Shown one piece after another: positions 17,473 through 25,218 of a stretch of 64,000 bases of DNA. The notes beneath the pieces were generated by a model, which saw only the letters and a program-made list of their open reading frames with translations, had not been told where the DNA came from and did not search any database. The translations under genes and the position numbers were made by a program. Within the stretch, counting starts at the first letter, position 1; every line of letters begins with the position of its first letter. Origin of the DNA: Colwellia sp. (lineage in GTDB: Bacteria; Pseudomonadota; Gammaproteobacteria; Enterobacterales; Alteromonadaceae). Location of the stretch: positions 124,001-188,000 of the forward strand of contig JABSOZ010000005.1 in assembly GCA_013215295.1 (NCBI GenBank). Direction: 5' to 3'.

Positions 17473-17788
17473 CCTTTATATAGTTTATAAAGTAACTCTA
17501 AGCTGTTAACAACTCACAAAAATATAATGATCGCTTAGTTGGATTATCTGCCATTTTTGTTTAAAGTTTCTATGATGCTTTGCTGGCTAGATGGACTATT
17601 TAATTAGATAAATCCACATATTAATTAAGTTGGCTTTGTGGTGACAGTGATCCTTAGATCGTAATCAATGGGCAATGAAAACAGGTCAACGTTCATGACT
17701 TCTTTGTAAGCTATGACCCACAGAGCGAATTAGAGTTATACTCTGGCTTAGAATGCTTTGTCACGTGCATTGTCGTGTTACACAATAT
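17473..17788. other. Intergenic region between convergent genes
   Basis: Just over 300 bases lie between the stops of the serine hydrolase and the VOC gene. I looked for a second attC at the 3' end of the VOC gene and saw only weak inverted repeats. No terminator with a clear U tract was seen. Confidence 0.35.
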
Positions 17789-18223
17789 TTACTTTGCAAA
17801 AAGCTCCAACTCAATATTTCTAAAGGCTTTAAACTCTAGTGCATTACCAGAGGGATCTGAAAAAAACATAGTGCCTTGCTCACCTGGCTCTCCTTTAAAC
17901 CGCACATACGGTTCAATGATAAAATCATCGATGAATGTGCTAACTTTTTTAGAGAAAATCTCCCAATCGTCAAAATTCATGACAACACCATAATGAGGAA
18001 CTGGAACTCCATGCCCATCCACTGGATTTGAAATATTCATTATCTTTCCTGTTTCACCAAGTTGTGGATTGAGATGCACTACAAATTGATGACCAAACAT
18101 ATTAAAATCAATCCAGCTTTCTGAACTTCTGCCTTCACAAAGCCCCATTTTAACTCCATAGAAGTTTCTGGCTTCATCAATATCACGAACTTGAACAGCT
18201 ATATGAAAAGGTGTTAATTGCAT
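17789..18223 (-). CDS. VOC-family (glyoxalase/bleomycin-resistance fold) protein, likely integron cassette gene
   Basis: The 144-residue protein has the vicinal-oxygen-chelate pattern: N-terminal LTPFHIAVQVRDIDEARNFYG with a metal-ligand His, then WIDFNMFGHQFVVHLNP, VPVPHYGVVMNFDDWEIF and the C-terminal QGTMFFSDPSGNALEFKAF with the ligand Glu. Substrates in this family vary too much to name one. The ATG at 18223 has a strong AAGGAAG site about six bases upstream. The longer frame to 18274 runs into the attC-like site and is rejected. An attC-like site begins 15 bases upstream of the start, the arrangement of an integron gene cassette. Confidence 0.85.
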   Translation of the reverse strand: MQLTPFHIAVQVRDIDEARNFYGVKMGLCEGRSSESWIDFNMFGHQFVVHLNPQLGETGKIMNISNPVDGHGVPVPHYGVVMNFDDWEIFSKKVSTFIDDFIIEPYVRFKGEPGEQGTMFFSDPSGNALEFKAFRNIELELFAK

Positions 18224-18237
18224 TACTCTTCCTTTGA

Positions 18238-18338
18238 AACAACGCCTCGTTAAGCAGCGAATAATAGTTGGCAAAAATGTGAAGCGAAGCGGAACTCAGC
18301 CAACAATTGTAAGTCCGTTGTTCAAAACCTTGTTATAC
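18238..18338 (-). mobile_element. Integron attC-like recombination site
   Basis: Read on the minus strand this 100-base segment starts GTATAACAAGG and ends GAGGCGTTGTT, like the attC sites of marine vibrio-type superintegrons. Outer arms AACAACG/CGTTGTT (top strand 18238-18244 and 18316-18322) and inner arms GTTGGC/GCCAAC (18267-18272 and 18298-18303) frame a loop with the CCGCTTCGCTTCAC motif seen in many marine attC sites. No integrase gene is in the window, so it would be a single attC lacking an integrase. Confidence 0.78.
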
Positions 18339-18675
18339 ACTTGCTAAAAGATCCCCTTCTAGAATAGCTAAAATCTGCATAATAGACAGGAAAATAAAAA
18401 TATTACACCGAGGGTGAGATATGGAACAACACCACTAAATTCAAGTGAAGCAATGATGTATTGAAAAAGCTAAGCTTATTATTAGCAAGATTTTCCAAAC
18501 GACATCCTCAAAGTGTTTACCCTTTTCAGTTGTTTTAGACTGTCACAATATGTAAGGTTTTAACAACATTAGATCTTTTAACAATGTGCATGCAGAGATC
18601 AACATTCTTTAGTATAGGGTATTTATAAAGCCAAACGGCAGGATAATCTCTGTCATAAACGACTCAACGTAGCAG
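18339..18675. other. Intergenic region, nothing recognised
   Basis: These 337 bases lie between the attC-like site and the pseudoazurin fragment. Neither strand shows a convincing coding remnant, RNA gene or terminator. Confidence 0.35.
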
Positions 18676-18957
18676 TTACTGGTTGATCTTGGTAAGCGCC
18701 TCATCAATGGCTTCTTTATTCATCACCACCGAGGCCTTCGTTTTAAGCCAGTCAGTGTTAACTTTACTGCTATCAATATTCTCACCGACTTGAACTACGG
18801 CTATCATGCCTAAAGCGAAGTGGGGTAAGCACTTCACCAGTACAGCACCTGCTTCAGTAAAAGTTACTTTAGTTGGCTTACCGTATGGTGTTTCGAATGA
18901 TGATTTTTCAGTAGGAACAGAAAACGATTGGGCATTATTGAAGTATCCATAATTTCT
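18676..18957 (-). pseudogene. 5'-truncated pseudoazurin-like blue copper protein
   Basis: A minus-strand frame ending at a TAA (18676-18678) translates to the C-terminal two thirds of a pseudoazurin-type cupredoxin. It includes KVTFTEAGAVLVKCLPHF and ALGMIAVVQVGE, in which the Cys, His and Met copper ligands are kept (C-x-PH-x4-M). The tail NKEAIDEALTKINQ also fits the family. The signal peptide and the N-terminal half with the first copper-ligand His are missing. The only ATG nearby is in another frame, so this should be a dead fragment. Pseudoazurins carry electrons to nitrite reductase or similar enzymes in the periplasm; none is encoded here. Confidence 0.78.
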
Positions 18958-19065
18958 CCTAACTCTTGTTATATCTTGACCATAACATCACGTTAATTAC
19001 TCCCTATTTCCCATAGAGTTAATATTTTATTGGGAAATTCGCCACTTTTAGTAAGGAATATTCAC

Positions 19066-19662
19066 TTGTCTACTCTCTTTTTTAGTTTCATTCGTAAAGT
19101 ATGCCTAGCCACTGCGTTGCTTGCTGCGACCAACAGCCAAGCTGGTTTAATTGTAGAATCAGGTGTATTGATCGGAGCAACGGGCATTGAAATAGCTGGT
19201 TTTGGCAGATACAACGTATCTTTTGAAGATGGCAGTTGTGCCGAATTATTTTCTGGTTGTGATGAAATAACTGATTTTGCCTTTAACGATCTTGATCAAG
19301 TAAGAGCTGCAGGCCAAGCACTACTTGAGCAAATATTTATTGATAGCGATTTATGGCTGCTTGATACTGACCCAACACTAACCAGAGGTTGTGAAGATGA
19401 TACTAAGTGTATTGCTTTTATACCCTTTAAATTTCTAGACAACTGGGTGATTGGTAAAAACTTAATTAATGCCAGTATGGAAGTTGATGATAAACATGGT
19501 TATTCAACTAATCTAGGTATTGATCAAAGCATAGCGGTTAGAAGTAATACTACTTTTGCCGTTTTCACTAAAATCGTGCAGGTTCCTGCGCCACCTTCGG
19601 TATTATTATTTAGCTCTGCGTTAATTTTTTTAGTGAGTTTAAAGCGAAAGCAATCATGCTAA
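19066..19662 (+). CDS. PEP-CTERM-type secreted protein (VPAPP variant)
   Basis: The 198-residue protein starts at TTG 19066, with AAGGA eight bases upstream. The longer frame from TTG 19030 has no such site. A signal peptide (about 1-25, ATALLAATNSQA) is followed by a Cys-containing mature domain (two Cys pairs, near CAELFSGC and CEDDTKC). The C-terminus has the sorting layout: VPAPPSVLLF, a membrane stretch (about 16 residues) and a basic end, LKRKQSC. Such proteins are normally processed by an exosortase and are linked to surface polysaccharide. The Glu of PEP is replaced by Ala. No exosortase is in the window. The function of the mature domain is unknown. Confidence 0.7.
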   Translation: MSTLFFSFIRKVCLATALLAATNSQAGLIVESGVLIGATGIEIAGFGRYNVSFEDGSCAELFSGCDEITDFAFNDLDQVRAAGQALLEQIFIDSDLWLLDTDPTLTRGCEDDTKCIAFIPFKFLDNWVIGKNLINASMEVDDKHGYSTNLGIDQSIAVRSNTTFAVFTKIVQVPAPPSVLLFSSALIFLVSLKRKQSC

Positions 19663-19766
19663 CTGTTATTATTTAGGGATTGTTTTGTTGAGTTCCAATC
19701 ATTACTATCGCAATAAATATAATGTTGACAGCGATGAATAATACTTCTGTTGATTAACTTATACAT

Positions 19767-19799
19767 GCGCAAATTTGACTGAACATTTGCGCCTTTTTA
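19767..19799 (+). terminator. Rho-independent terminator
   Basis: GCGCAAAT (19767-19774) pairs with ATTTGCGC (19785-19792) around a 10-base loop and is followed by CTTTTTAT. It lies about 105 bases past the PEP-CTERM gene and should end its transcript. Confidence 0.78.
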
Positions 19800-19803
19800 T
19801 CAC

Positions 19804-20016
19804 CTAAGGTATCCGTTGATTTCCAGTTCTCAGAGATGTGTTACAACTAAGTGATTCAGTGCTTTCAAAACACTTCAAACAGTTAGAAAATACATAATAG
19901 GTAAAACTACAAAAGCTAGGGCTAATGAACCGAAACGTTCGTCGGTATATTTTACCTATACTGACAAAGCTTTGAGAAATTTGCGAAATATCCCTTTTAA
20001 AAAAGAAAGCGATTAA
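19804..20016 (+). pseudogene. Winged-helix transcriptional regulator, frameshifted fragment
   Basis: Two reading frames together give the core of a winged-helix DNA-binding domain: QLSDSVLSKHFKQLEN (recognition helix) and, after a stop and a shift of frame, IGKTTKARANEPKRSSVYFTYTDKALRNL (wing and last helix), ending at TAA 20014-20016. The parent type is the short regulator with the SDSVLSKH helix and the T-x-x-G/A-x-x-A-L end. There is an in-frame stop before it and no start codon that opens the whole domain, so it cannot make a working protein. It overlaps the end of the chemotaxis-receptor fragment by three bases, tail to tail. Confidence 0.65.
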
Positions 20017-20215
20017 ACAGCAAAGCTACCTAATAACGTATCTAAGTGTGTTGCCATCGAAACCAATTTTTTACTGGCTACTGAGGTTTGTACTGAGCCA
20101 GACGCCGTTTGTGATGACATATCGCTTATCTCCACAATATTACGATTTATTTGTTCACTCACCGAGCCTGTTGTGCTGCTGCACCTGCTATTTGTTCGCA
20201 CATAATTGGAATTAT
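20013..20215 (-). pseudogene. Methyl-accepting chemotaxis protein, C-terminal fragment
   Basis: The minus strand ends with the typical last helix of a chemotaxis receptor: SEQINRNIVEISDMSSQ and ending LDTLLGSFAV before TAA. Just upstream the matching coil IMCEQIAGAAAQQAR is in another frame, so a frameshift separates them, and nothing further of the signalling domain or sensor domain remains. It is therefore a truncated and broken pseudogene. Intact receptors of this kind are about 500-700 residues. An open frame extends to 20303, but its upstream part shows no resemblance to the family. Confidence 0.7.
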
Positions 20216-20420
20216 TAAAAGAAGCGATGGGCAGAAGAGTGGAACGAAATATTTCAGCATCGCGTGTAACCCCCTTGTAACGGCAAGAAAACCAGCTCCT
20301 CAATTCGTTTCTTCTGGCTGTGTATTTATTTTGTTACATGATGTCGTTAGTTATCCTCGAAAACTTAATGAAAAACTTCACAGAGTTGCATAAGATATAA
20401 CGATAATAAAAAAGGGATCT

Positions 20421-23312
20421 ATGATGAAAAAGAAATATTTAGCCGCTGTAATAGCCGCAAGTTTAACGTTATCTGCCTGCATGGCAACCAGTACTGACTC
20501 TCGTAATAATTTGTCATCGCAATCAGCTGAAAATAGTGCCAATAAAGTCTTTAGCCAAAAGTACTTATTTAAAGAGTTAACTAATGGCTTGCGTGTATTA
20601 GTGGTGAAAACAGACTATCCAGATCTTGTTTCAATACAAATCCCGGTGTCTGTAGGTGCTCGTGATGAAAATGAAGTCGGCAAAACAGGCTTTGCGCATT
20701 TCTTTGAACATATGATGTTTAAAGGATCAGATAAATACCCACAAGCTGTTTATGCTGATTTATTTAAAAATGCCGGTGTCGACAATGGTGCTTACACGAC
20801 TAACGATTACACCAATTATCACTTAGATTTTTCTAAAGACAACTTAGATAAAGTATTAGAGATCCAAGCCGACCATTTTCAAAACCTGAAATACACCGAT
20901 GCACAATTTAAAACTGAAGCATTAACGGTAAAAGGTGAATACTTAAAAAATAATGCTAGCCCAACGCGCAAGTTATTAGCAGCTGTTCGAAAAGAAGCAT
21001 TCGATACCCATACCTATAAACATACCACCATGGGTTTCTTTGAAGATGTTGAAGCAATGCCTAATCAAATTGCTTACGGCCAAAAGTTCTTTCAACAGTT
21101 CTACAAGCCAGAATATGTTTCTTTAGTAATTGTCGGTGATGTTGACCCTGCAGCTACCATGGCGATGGTAGAAAAACATTGGGGAAATTGGCAAAAAGGT
21201 GACTTTGTTAGTGAGATTGCACCAGAGCCAAAACAAGAAGCACCAAAGTATGTACATGAAAAGTTTGATGGCTTACCGGGGCATTGGTTATTAGTTTCTT
21301 ATAAAGGTTCTGATTGGCAGCCGAAGAAAAAAGATCGCGCCGCTTTAGACTTAATTTCAGAATTATACTTTTCAAACAACTCAGCTTTGTATCAAGAACT
21401 TGTAGTAGATAAGCAGTTAGCGAGCCAAATGTTTAACTACAATCCTGAAACAAAAGATGCGGGGTTACGTCATGTATTCATCAAAGTAAATGATGAGAAA
21501 GATTTAGCCACCGTGCGCGATGCTGTGAATAATACCTATGCGCAAGCACGTACCGAATTAGTTTCAGCCGAAAAGCTTGATAACTTAAAATCTAATTTGA
21601 AATATAGCTTTGTAAATAGCTTAGATTCTTCAGAGTCTATCGCGGCAACACTTGCCAGTTATATGCACTTTGATCGCGATCCAGAAACGATTAATCATTT
21701 ATATAACAGCTTTGACAATATTTCAGCAGAAGACATCAAACGTATTGCTAATCAGTATTTTATTGATGAAAATCGCACAACGGTAACGTTATCGGCATTA
21801 GACAAAATTGCTGACTTTTCACAAGAAGTTGATTTGAACGGCGCAGTTGCAAAAATTGAGATGGAAAAGGCTCAACCGAGTATTATGCAGTTTTCGGTAT
21901 TAGATAAAACCAATGACTCGCCTTTGATTGATGTTAATTTCTTATTTTATACAGGGGCAGCAGCTGATCCTGTAGGAAAGAAAGGCGTGGCGGCAATGAC
22001 CGCGCGTATGTTAACCCAAGGTGGTTCAGCAACACGTAGCTATAAAGAAATTAAGAAAGGCTTATATCCTTTAGCCGGACGATTTTCGTCTCAGCTTGAT
22101 AAAGAAATGATGTCGTTTACCGGTCGTATTCACAAAGACAATGCGACACAGTGGTATGAACTTATTAGTGATCAATTGTTGAATCCGGGCTGGCGTGAAG
22201 ATGATTTTAAACGTTTGAAGAAAGAGTTAATTGATGGCATTAAATCAGGACTTAAGTCTTCTAATGATGAAGAGTTAGGTAAAGAGGTGCTTTATAGCGA
22301 ACTTTATCAGGGCCATGTTTATGAAAACTTTAACAATGGTGATTTGTCTGATTTAGAAACTATCACTGTTGAAGATGTTAAAGCATTCTACAATGCTCAA
22401 CTTACACAAGCTAAACTACATTTGGGTATTACTGGTGCTATGCCAAGTGCTTTAAAAGCTCAGTTAATGACTGATTTATCAGCTTTACCTGTCGGTGATG
22501 AAAAGCGTTTAACTATTGCTAAAGCGCCTGTTTTAAAAGGTCATCATGCAACCATTATAGAAAAAAATGCGGAATCTACGGCGGTATCTTTTGGTTTTCC
22601 AATTGATACTATTCGTAGTGACAAAGACTGGGCAGCGCTTTGGTTAGTGCGTTCATACTTTGGTGAGCATCGTAGTTCTAATAGTTACTTGTATCAACAG
22701 ATACGCCAAGCGCGTGGTATGAACTATGGTGATTATTCTTATATTGAATATTTCCCTCGTGGTATGTATCAGACTAAGCCTGATGCAAATTTAGGTCGTT
22801 CAAGCCAAATATTCCAAGTTTGGTTACGCCCTTTACGTTCAAATAATGATGCTCATTTTGCTACACGTGCAGCGTTATATGAATTGGACGGCTTGATTGA
22901 AAATGGCATGAGCGAAAAAGACTTTCAGGCAACACGTAATTATTTAACTAACTATGCGCCGCAACTCGTTGCTAGCCAAGACCAGCAGTTAGGTTATGCA
23001 CTTGATAGTGAGTTTTATCAGACGGGAGAGTTTGTTCAGTACGTACGTGGCCAGTTTGCAAAACTAACGTTAGCTGATGTGAACCGTGTCATTAAAGAAA
23101 ACTTACAAACAGATGATATCCATTATGTTTTCATTTCAGGCGATGGTAAAGATATGAAAAAGCGCTTGTTGTCTGAACAAGTATCACCGTTAAAATATAA
23201 CAGTGAGAAGCCAGCAGAGCTTTTAGCTACCGATAAAATTATCGAAAGCTACAAATTAATGTTGCCGAAGAAAAATGTTGAAGTTATTGCGGTAGACATG
23301 GTGTTTAAATAA
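20421..23312 (+). CDS. M16-family zinc metallopeptidase lipoprotein, two tandem domains
   Basis: The 963-residue protein has a lipoprotein signal (lipobox LSAC, Cys near residue 20), so it is probably an outer- or inner-membrane lipoprotein facing the periplasm. The N-terminal M16 domain holds the inverted zinc motif HFFEH (H93, E96, H97) and continues with the usual distal Glu region LTVKGEYLKN. A second M16-like half (about 490-940) contains FGFPIDTIRSDKDWAALWLVRS and RQARGMNYGDYSYIEY but no zinc motif, as usual for the inactive half. It should degrade small peptides in the envelope. A ribosome binding site AAGGGA lies just before ATG. It is monocistronic, followed by a terminator. Confidence 0.92.
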   Translation: MMKKKYLAAVIAASLTLSACMATSTDSRNNLSSQSAENSANKVFSQKYLFKELTNGLRVLVVKTDYPDLVSIQIPVSVGARDENEVGKTGFAHFFEHMMFKGSDKYPQAVYADLFKNAGVDNGAYTTNDYTNYHLDFSKDNLDKVLEIQADHFQNLKYTDAQFKTEALTVKGEYLKNNASPTRKLLAAVRKEAFDTHTYKHTTMGFFEDVEAMPNQIAYGQKFFQQFYKPEYVSLVIVGDVDPAATMAMVEKHWGNWQKGDFVSEIAPEPKQEAPKYVHEKFDGLPGHWLLVSYKGSDWQPKKKDRAALDLISELYFSNNSALYQELVVDKQLASQMFNYNPETKDAGLRHVFIKVNDEKDLATVRDAVNNTYAQARTELVSAEKLDNLKSNLKYSFVNSLDSSESIAATLASYMHFDRDPETINHLYNSFDNISAEDIKRIANQYFIDENRTTVTLSALDKIADFSQEVDLNGAVAKIEMEKAQPSIMQFSVLDKTNDSPLIDVNFLFYTGAAADPVGKKGVAAMTARMLTQGGSATRSYKEIKKGLYPLAGRFSSQLDKEMMSFTGRIHKDNATQWYELISDQLLNPGWREDDFKRLKKELIDGIKSGLKSSNDEELGKEVLYSELYQGHVYENFNNGDLSDLETITVEDVKAFYNAQLTQAKLHLGITGAMPSALKAQLMTDLSALPVGDEKRLTIAKAPVLKGHHATIIEKNAESTAVSFGFPIDTIRSDKDWAALWLVRSYFGEHRSSNSYLYQQIRQARGMNYGDYSYIEYFPRGMYQTKPDANLGRSSQIFQVWLRPLRSNNDAHFATRAALYELDGLIENGMSEKDFQATRNYLTNYAPQLVASQDQQLGYALDSEFYQTGEFVQYVRGQFAKLTLADVNRVIKENLQTDDIHYVFISGDGKDMKKRLLSEQVSPLKYNSEKPAELLATDKIIESYKLMLPKKNVEVIAVDMVFK

Positions 23313-23350
23313 CCCCTAACGATAACTCAACATTGAACAGACCTTGATCA

Positions 23351-23378
23351 AACACCACGCTTGCCGTGGTGTTTTTTA
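23351..23378 (+). terminator. Rho-independent terminator
   Basis: AACACCACG (23351-23359) pairs with CGTGGTGTT (23365-23373) over a 5-base loop, followed by TTTTATT. It lies about 40 bases beyond the M16 peptidase stop. Confidence 0.88.
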
Positions 23379-23519
23379 TTATAAAGGGTAGCAAAATATT
23401 AAATGGATCAGAGTTCATTTGAGGCAGCATTTATCTTTTCAAATTACTTTCACTAATTGTTTGAAATAAAAGTGCTTTTAATAGATATTAAATGCACTTT
23501 ACATTTATATCAGATAACT

Positions 23520-24863
23520 ATGTTTAAAATAACCAACACACCTTCATTGCTGTTTTTAGCCGTTACTTTCACCTTTTCTTTCACGTCTTTAATTGTAACA
23601 AACGCGCAGGCAAATACACTATTAGACATCAACGAAAAGAACATAGTTAAAGAAGTTAAAGCAGCTTTACCGCAATCACTTTTAGACATTGAACAAGCTG
23701 TAAATATTAATAGTGGTTCAATGAACTTTGACGGCGTAAAACAGGTGGGTTTACTGGCCGAGCAACAACTTTCAGCAATAGGCTTTGCAGTGCAATGGCT
23801 CGACGGCAGTGCTTTTAATCGAGCTGGTCATATTTTAGCGACTCACCAAAGTACTAACCCAAATGCCCTTAAAATTTTAATGATAGGTCATCTAGATACA
23901 GTATTTGCCAAAAACGATAATTTTCAAAAATTTAAAATGTTGAGTGAAACACAAGCAGCAGGTCCAGGTGTTGCTGATATGAAAGGCGGTAATACCATTA
24001 TAATTGCTGCGATGCGTGCCTTAAAAAAACTTAATTTACTTGATAATGTCAGTATAAAAATACTGTTAACCGGCGATGAAGAAAGCAGTGGTAGCCCTTT
24101 ATCTTTATCCAAAAAAGCCATTGTTGATGGCGCTATTTGGGCTGACATTGCCCTTGGTTTTGAAAATGGTGACAACAATATAAACACAGGTATGGCAGCA
24201 CGAAGAGGTTATACCGGTTGGACGTTAAACGTAGCGGGTAAACCTGCACACTCGTCTCAAATATTTAATGATGAAGTAGGCTATGGCGCAATTTACGAAA
24301 CAGCACGTATTTTAGAGGCATTTAGGGACCAACTGCAACACGAAGAAAATCTAACTTTTAACCCAGGCATGATCATTGGCGGCACAAGTATAGATTTTGA
24401 TCTCGCGAAATCATCCGGTTCGGCGTTTGGTAAAAATAATGTTATTGCGCAAAAAGCTAAGGTGAAAGGCGACTTAAGAGCACTTTCAAATAAACAGCTC
24501 AAAAGGGCTAAACAAACGATGCAAAATATTGTTAAAAATAATTTGAAGCACACGAAAGCAGAGATCACCTTTGAGGTAGGTTATCCTCCGATGGCGCTTA
24601 CCCAAGGTAATTTAGATTTATTGGCGCAATATAGCCAAGTCAGTCAAGACTTAGGGTATAACGTAGTTAAACCTGGCAATCCACGAAAAGCAGGCGCAGC
24701 CGATATTTCATTTGCCGCTGAATATGTTGACATGTCACTTGATGGTTTAGGCTTAATGGGTTCTGGCGCGCATACCAAAAATGAAATTGCAGATTTAACC
24801 ACGTTAAATAAAAATATCGAAAAAGCGGCAATTTTGATTTATCGTTTATCGAAAAACAATTAA
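23520..24863 (+). CDS. M20-family metallopeptidase, glutamate carboxypeptidase-like
   Basis: The 447-residue secreted enzyme starts at ATG 23520 with signal peptide MFKITNTPSLLFLAVTFTF... ending near NAQA. The longest frame begins at a TTG 63 bases earlier and is rejected because it masks that signal. M20 metal-binding motifs are clear: GHLDTVF (His, Asp), GPGVADMKGG (bridging Asp), GDEESSG (catalytic Glu pair), a later ENGD, and the C-terminal metal His in GSGAHTKNE. The dimerisation insert lies at about 215-330 (RRGYTGWTLNVAGKPAHSSQ). Carboxypeptidase G2-like enzymes release C-terminal glutamate from peptides or folates in the periplasm; the real substrate is not determined. Confidence 0.9.
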   Translation: MFKITNTPSLLFLAVTFTFSFTSLIVTNAQANTLLDINEKNIVKEVKAALPQSLLDIEQAVNINSGSMNFDGVKQVGLLAEQQLSAIGFAVQWLDGSAFNRAGHILATHQSTNPNALKILMIGHLDTVFAKNDNFQKFKMLSETQAAGPGVADMKGGNTIIIAAMRALKKLNLLDNVSIKILLTGDEESSGSPLSLSKKAIVDGAIWADIALGFENGDNNINTGMAARRGYTGWTLNVAGKPAHSSQIFNDEVGYGAIYETARILEAFRDQLQHEENLTFNPGMIIGGTSIDFDLAKSSGSAFGKNNVIAQKAKVKGDLRALSNKQLKRAKQTMQNIVKNNLKHTKAEITFEVGYPPMALTQGNLDLLAQYSQVSQDLGYNVVKPGNPRKAGAADISFAAEYVDMSLDGLGLMGSGAHTKNEIADLTTLNKNIEKAAILIYRLSKNN

Positions 24864-25218
24864 GGTTAAATAAAGCATAGATAAGAAGTACTGTTATTAG
24901 CATCATTAGGTTTAAGTTAACTTCTACTGCTGCTGTCTTTTTAAAGATGAGCATCAGTAAACTAACTATTTTCAGTATCTGAAATTTAAATAGCCGTACC
25001 TTTTTATTAACTCTTTGTATTCATTTTATATGATTTCAGTCAGTTGCAAATGAATATACAATTAAGTCTCTTATAAACGACATCACTAAAATGTATATTC
25101 ATCAGCAGACACCTATGGTCACCTATTTTAATAGTCCAACTTCCTAAATGTAAGGGAGTTGCGATAGCTCGATAAACGCGATAAATGTTTGAGGCAGAAA
25201 AAGGGCTGCATTAACGCT
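24864..25218. other. Intergenic region with an 11-bp inverted repeat
   Basis: About 355 bases lie between convergent genes. ATGAATATACA (25050-25060) pairs with TGTATATTCAT (25092-25102). No U tract follows on either strand, so a role as terminator is doubtful. Nothing else was recognised. Confidence 0.4.

Noticed and set aside
17640-17788. Second attC after the VOC gene
   Set aside because: Only weak, unordered inverted repeats are visible; the conserved end sequences seen at 18238-18338 are missing.
20151-20393. Plus-strand frame across the chemotaxis-receptor fragment
   Set aside because: It is antisense to a recognisable receptor tail and has no protein-like features.
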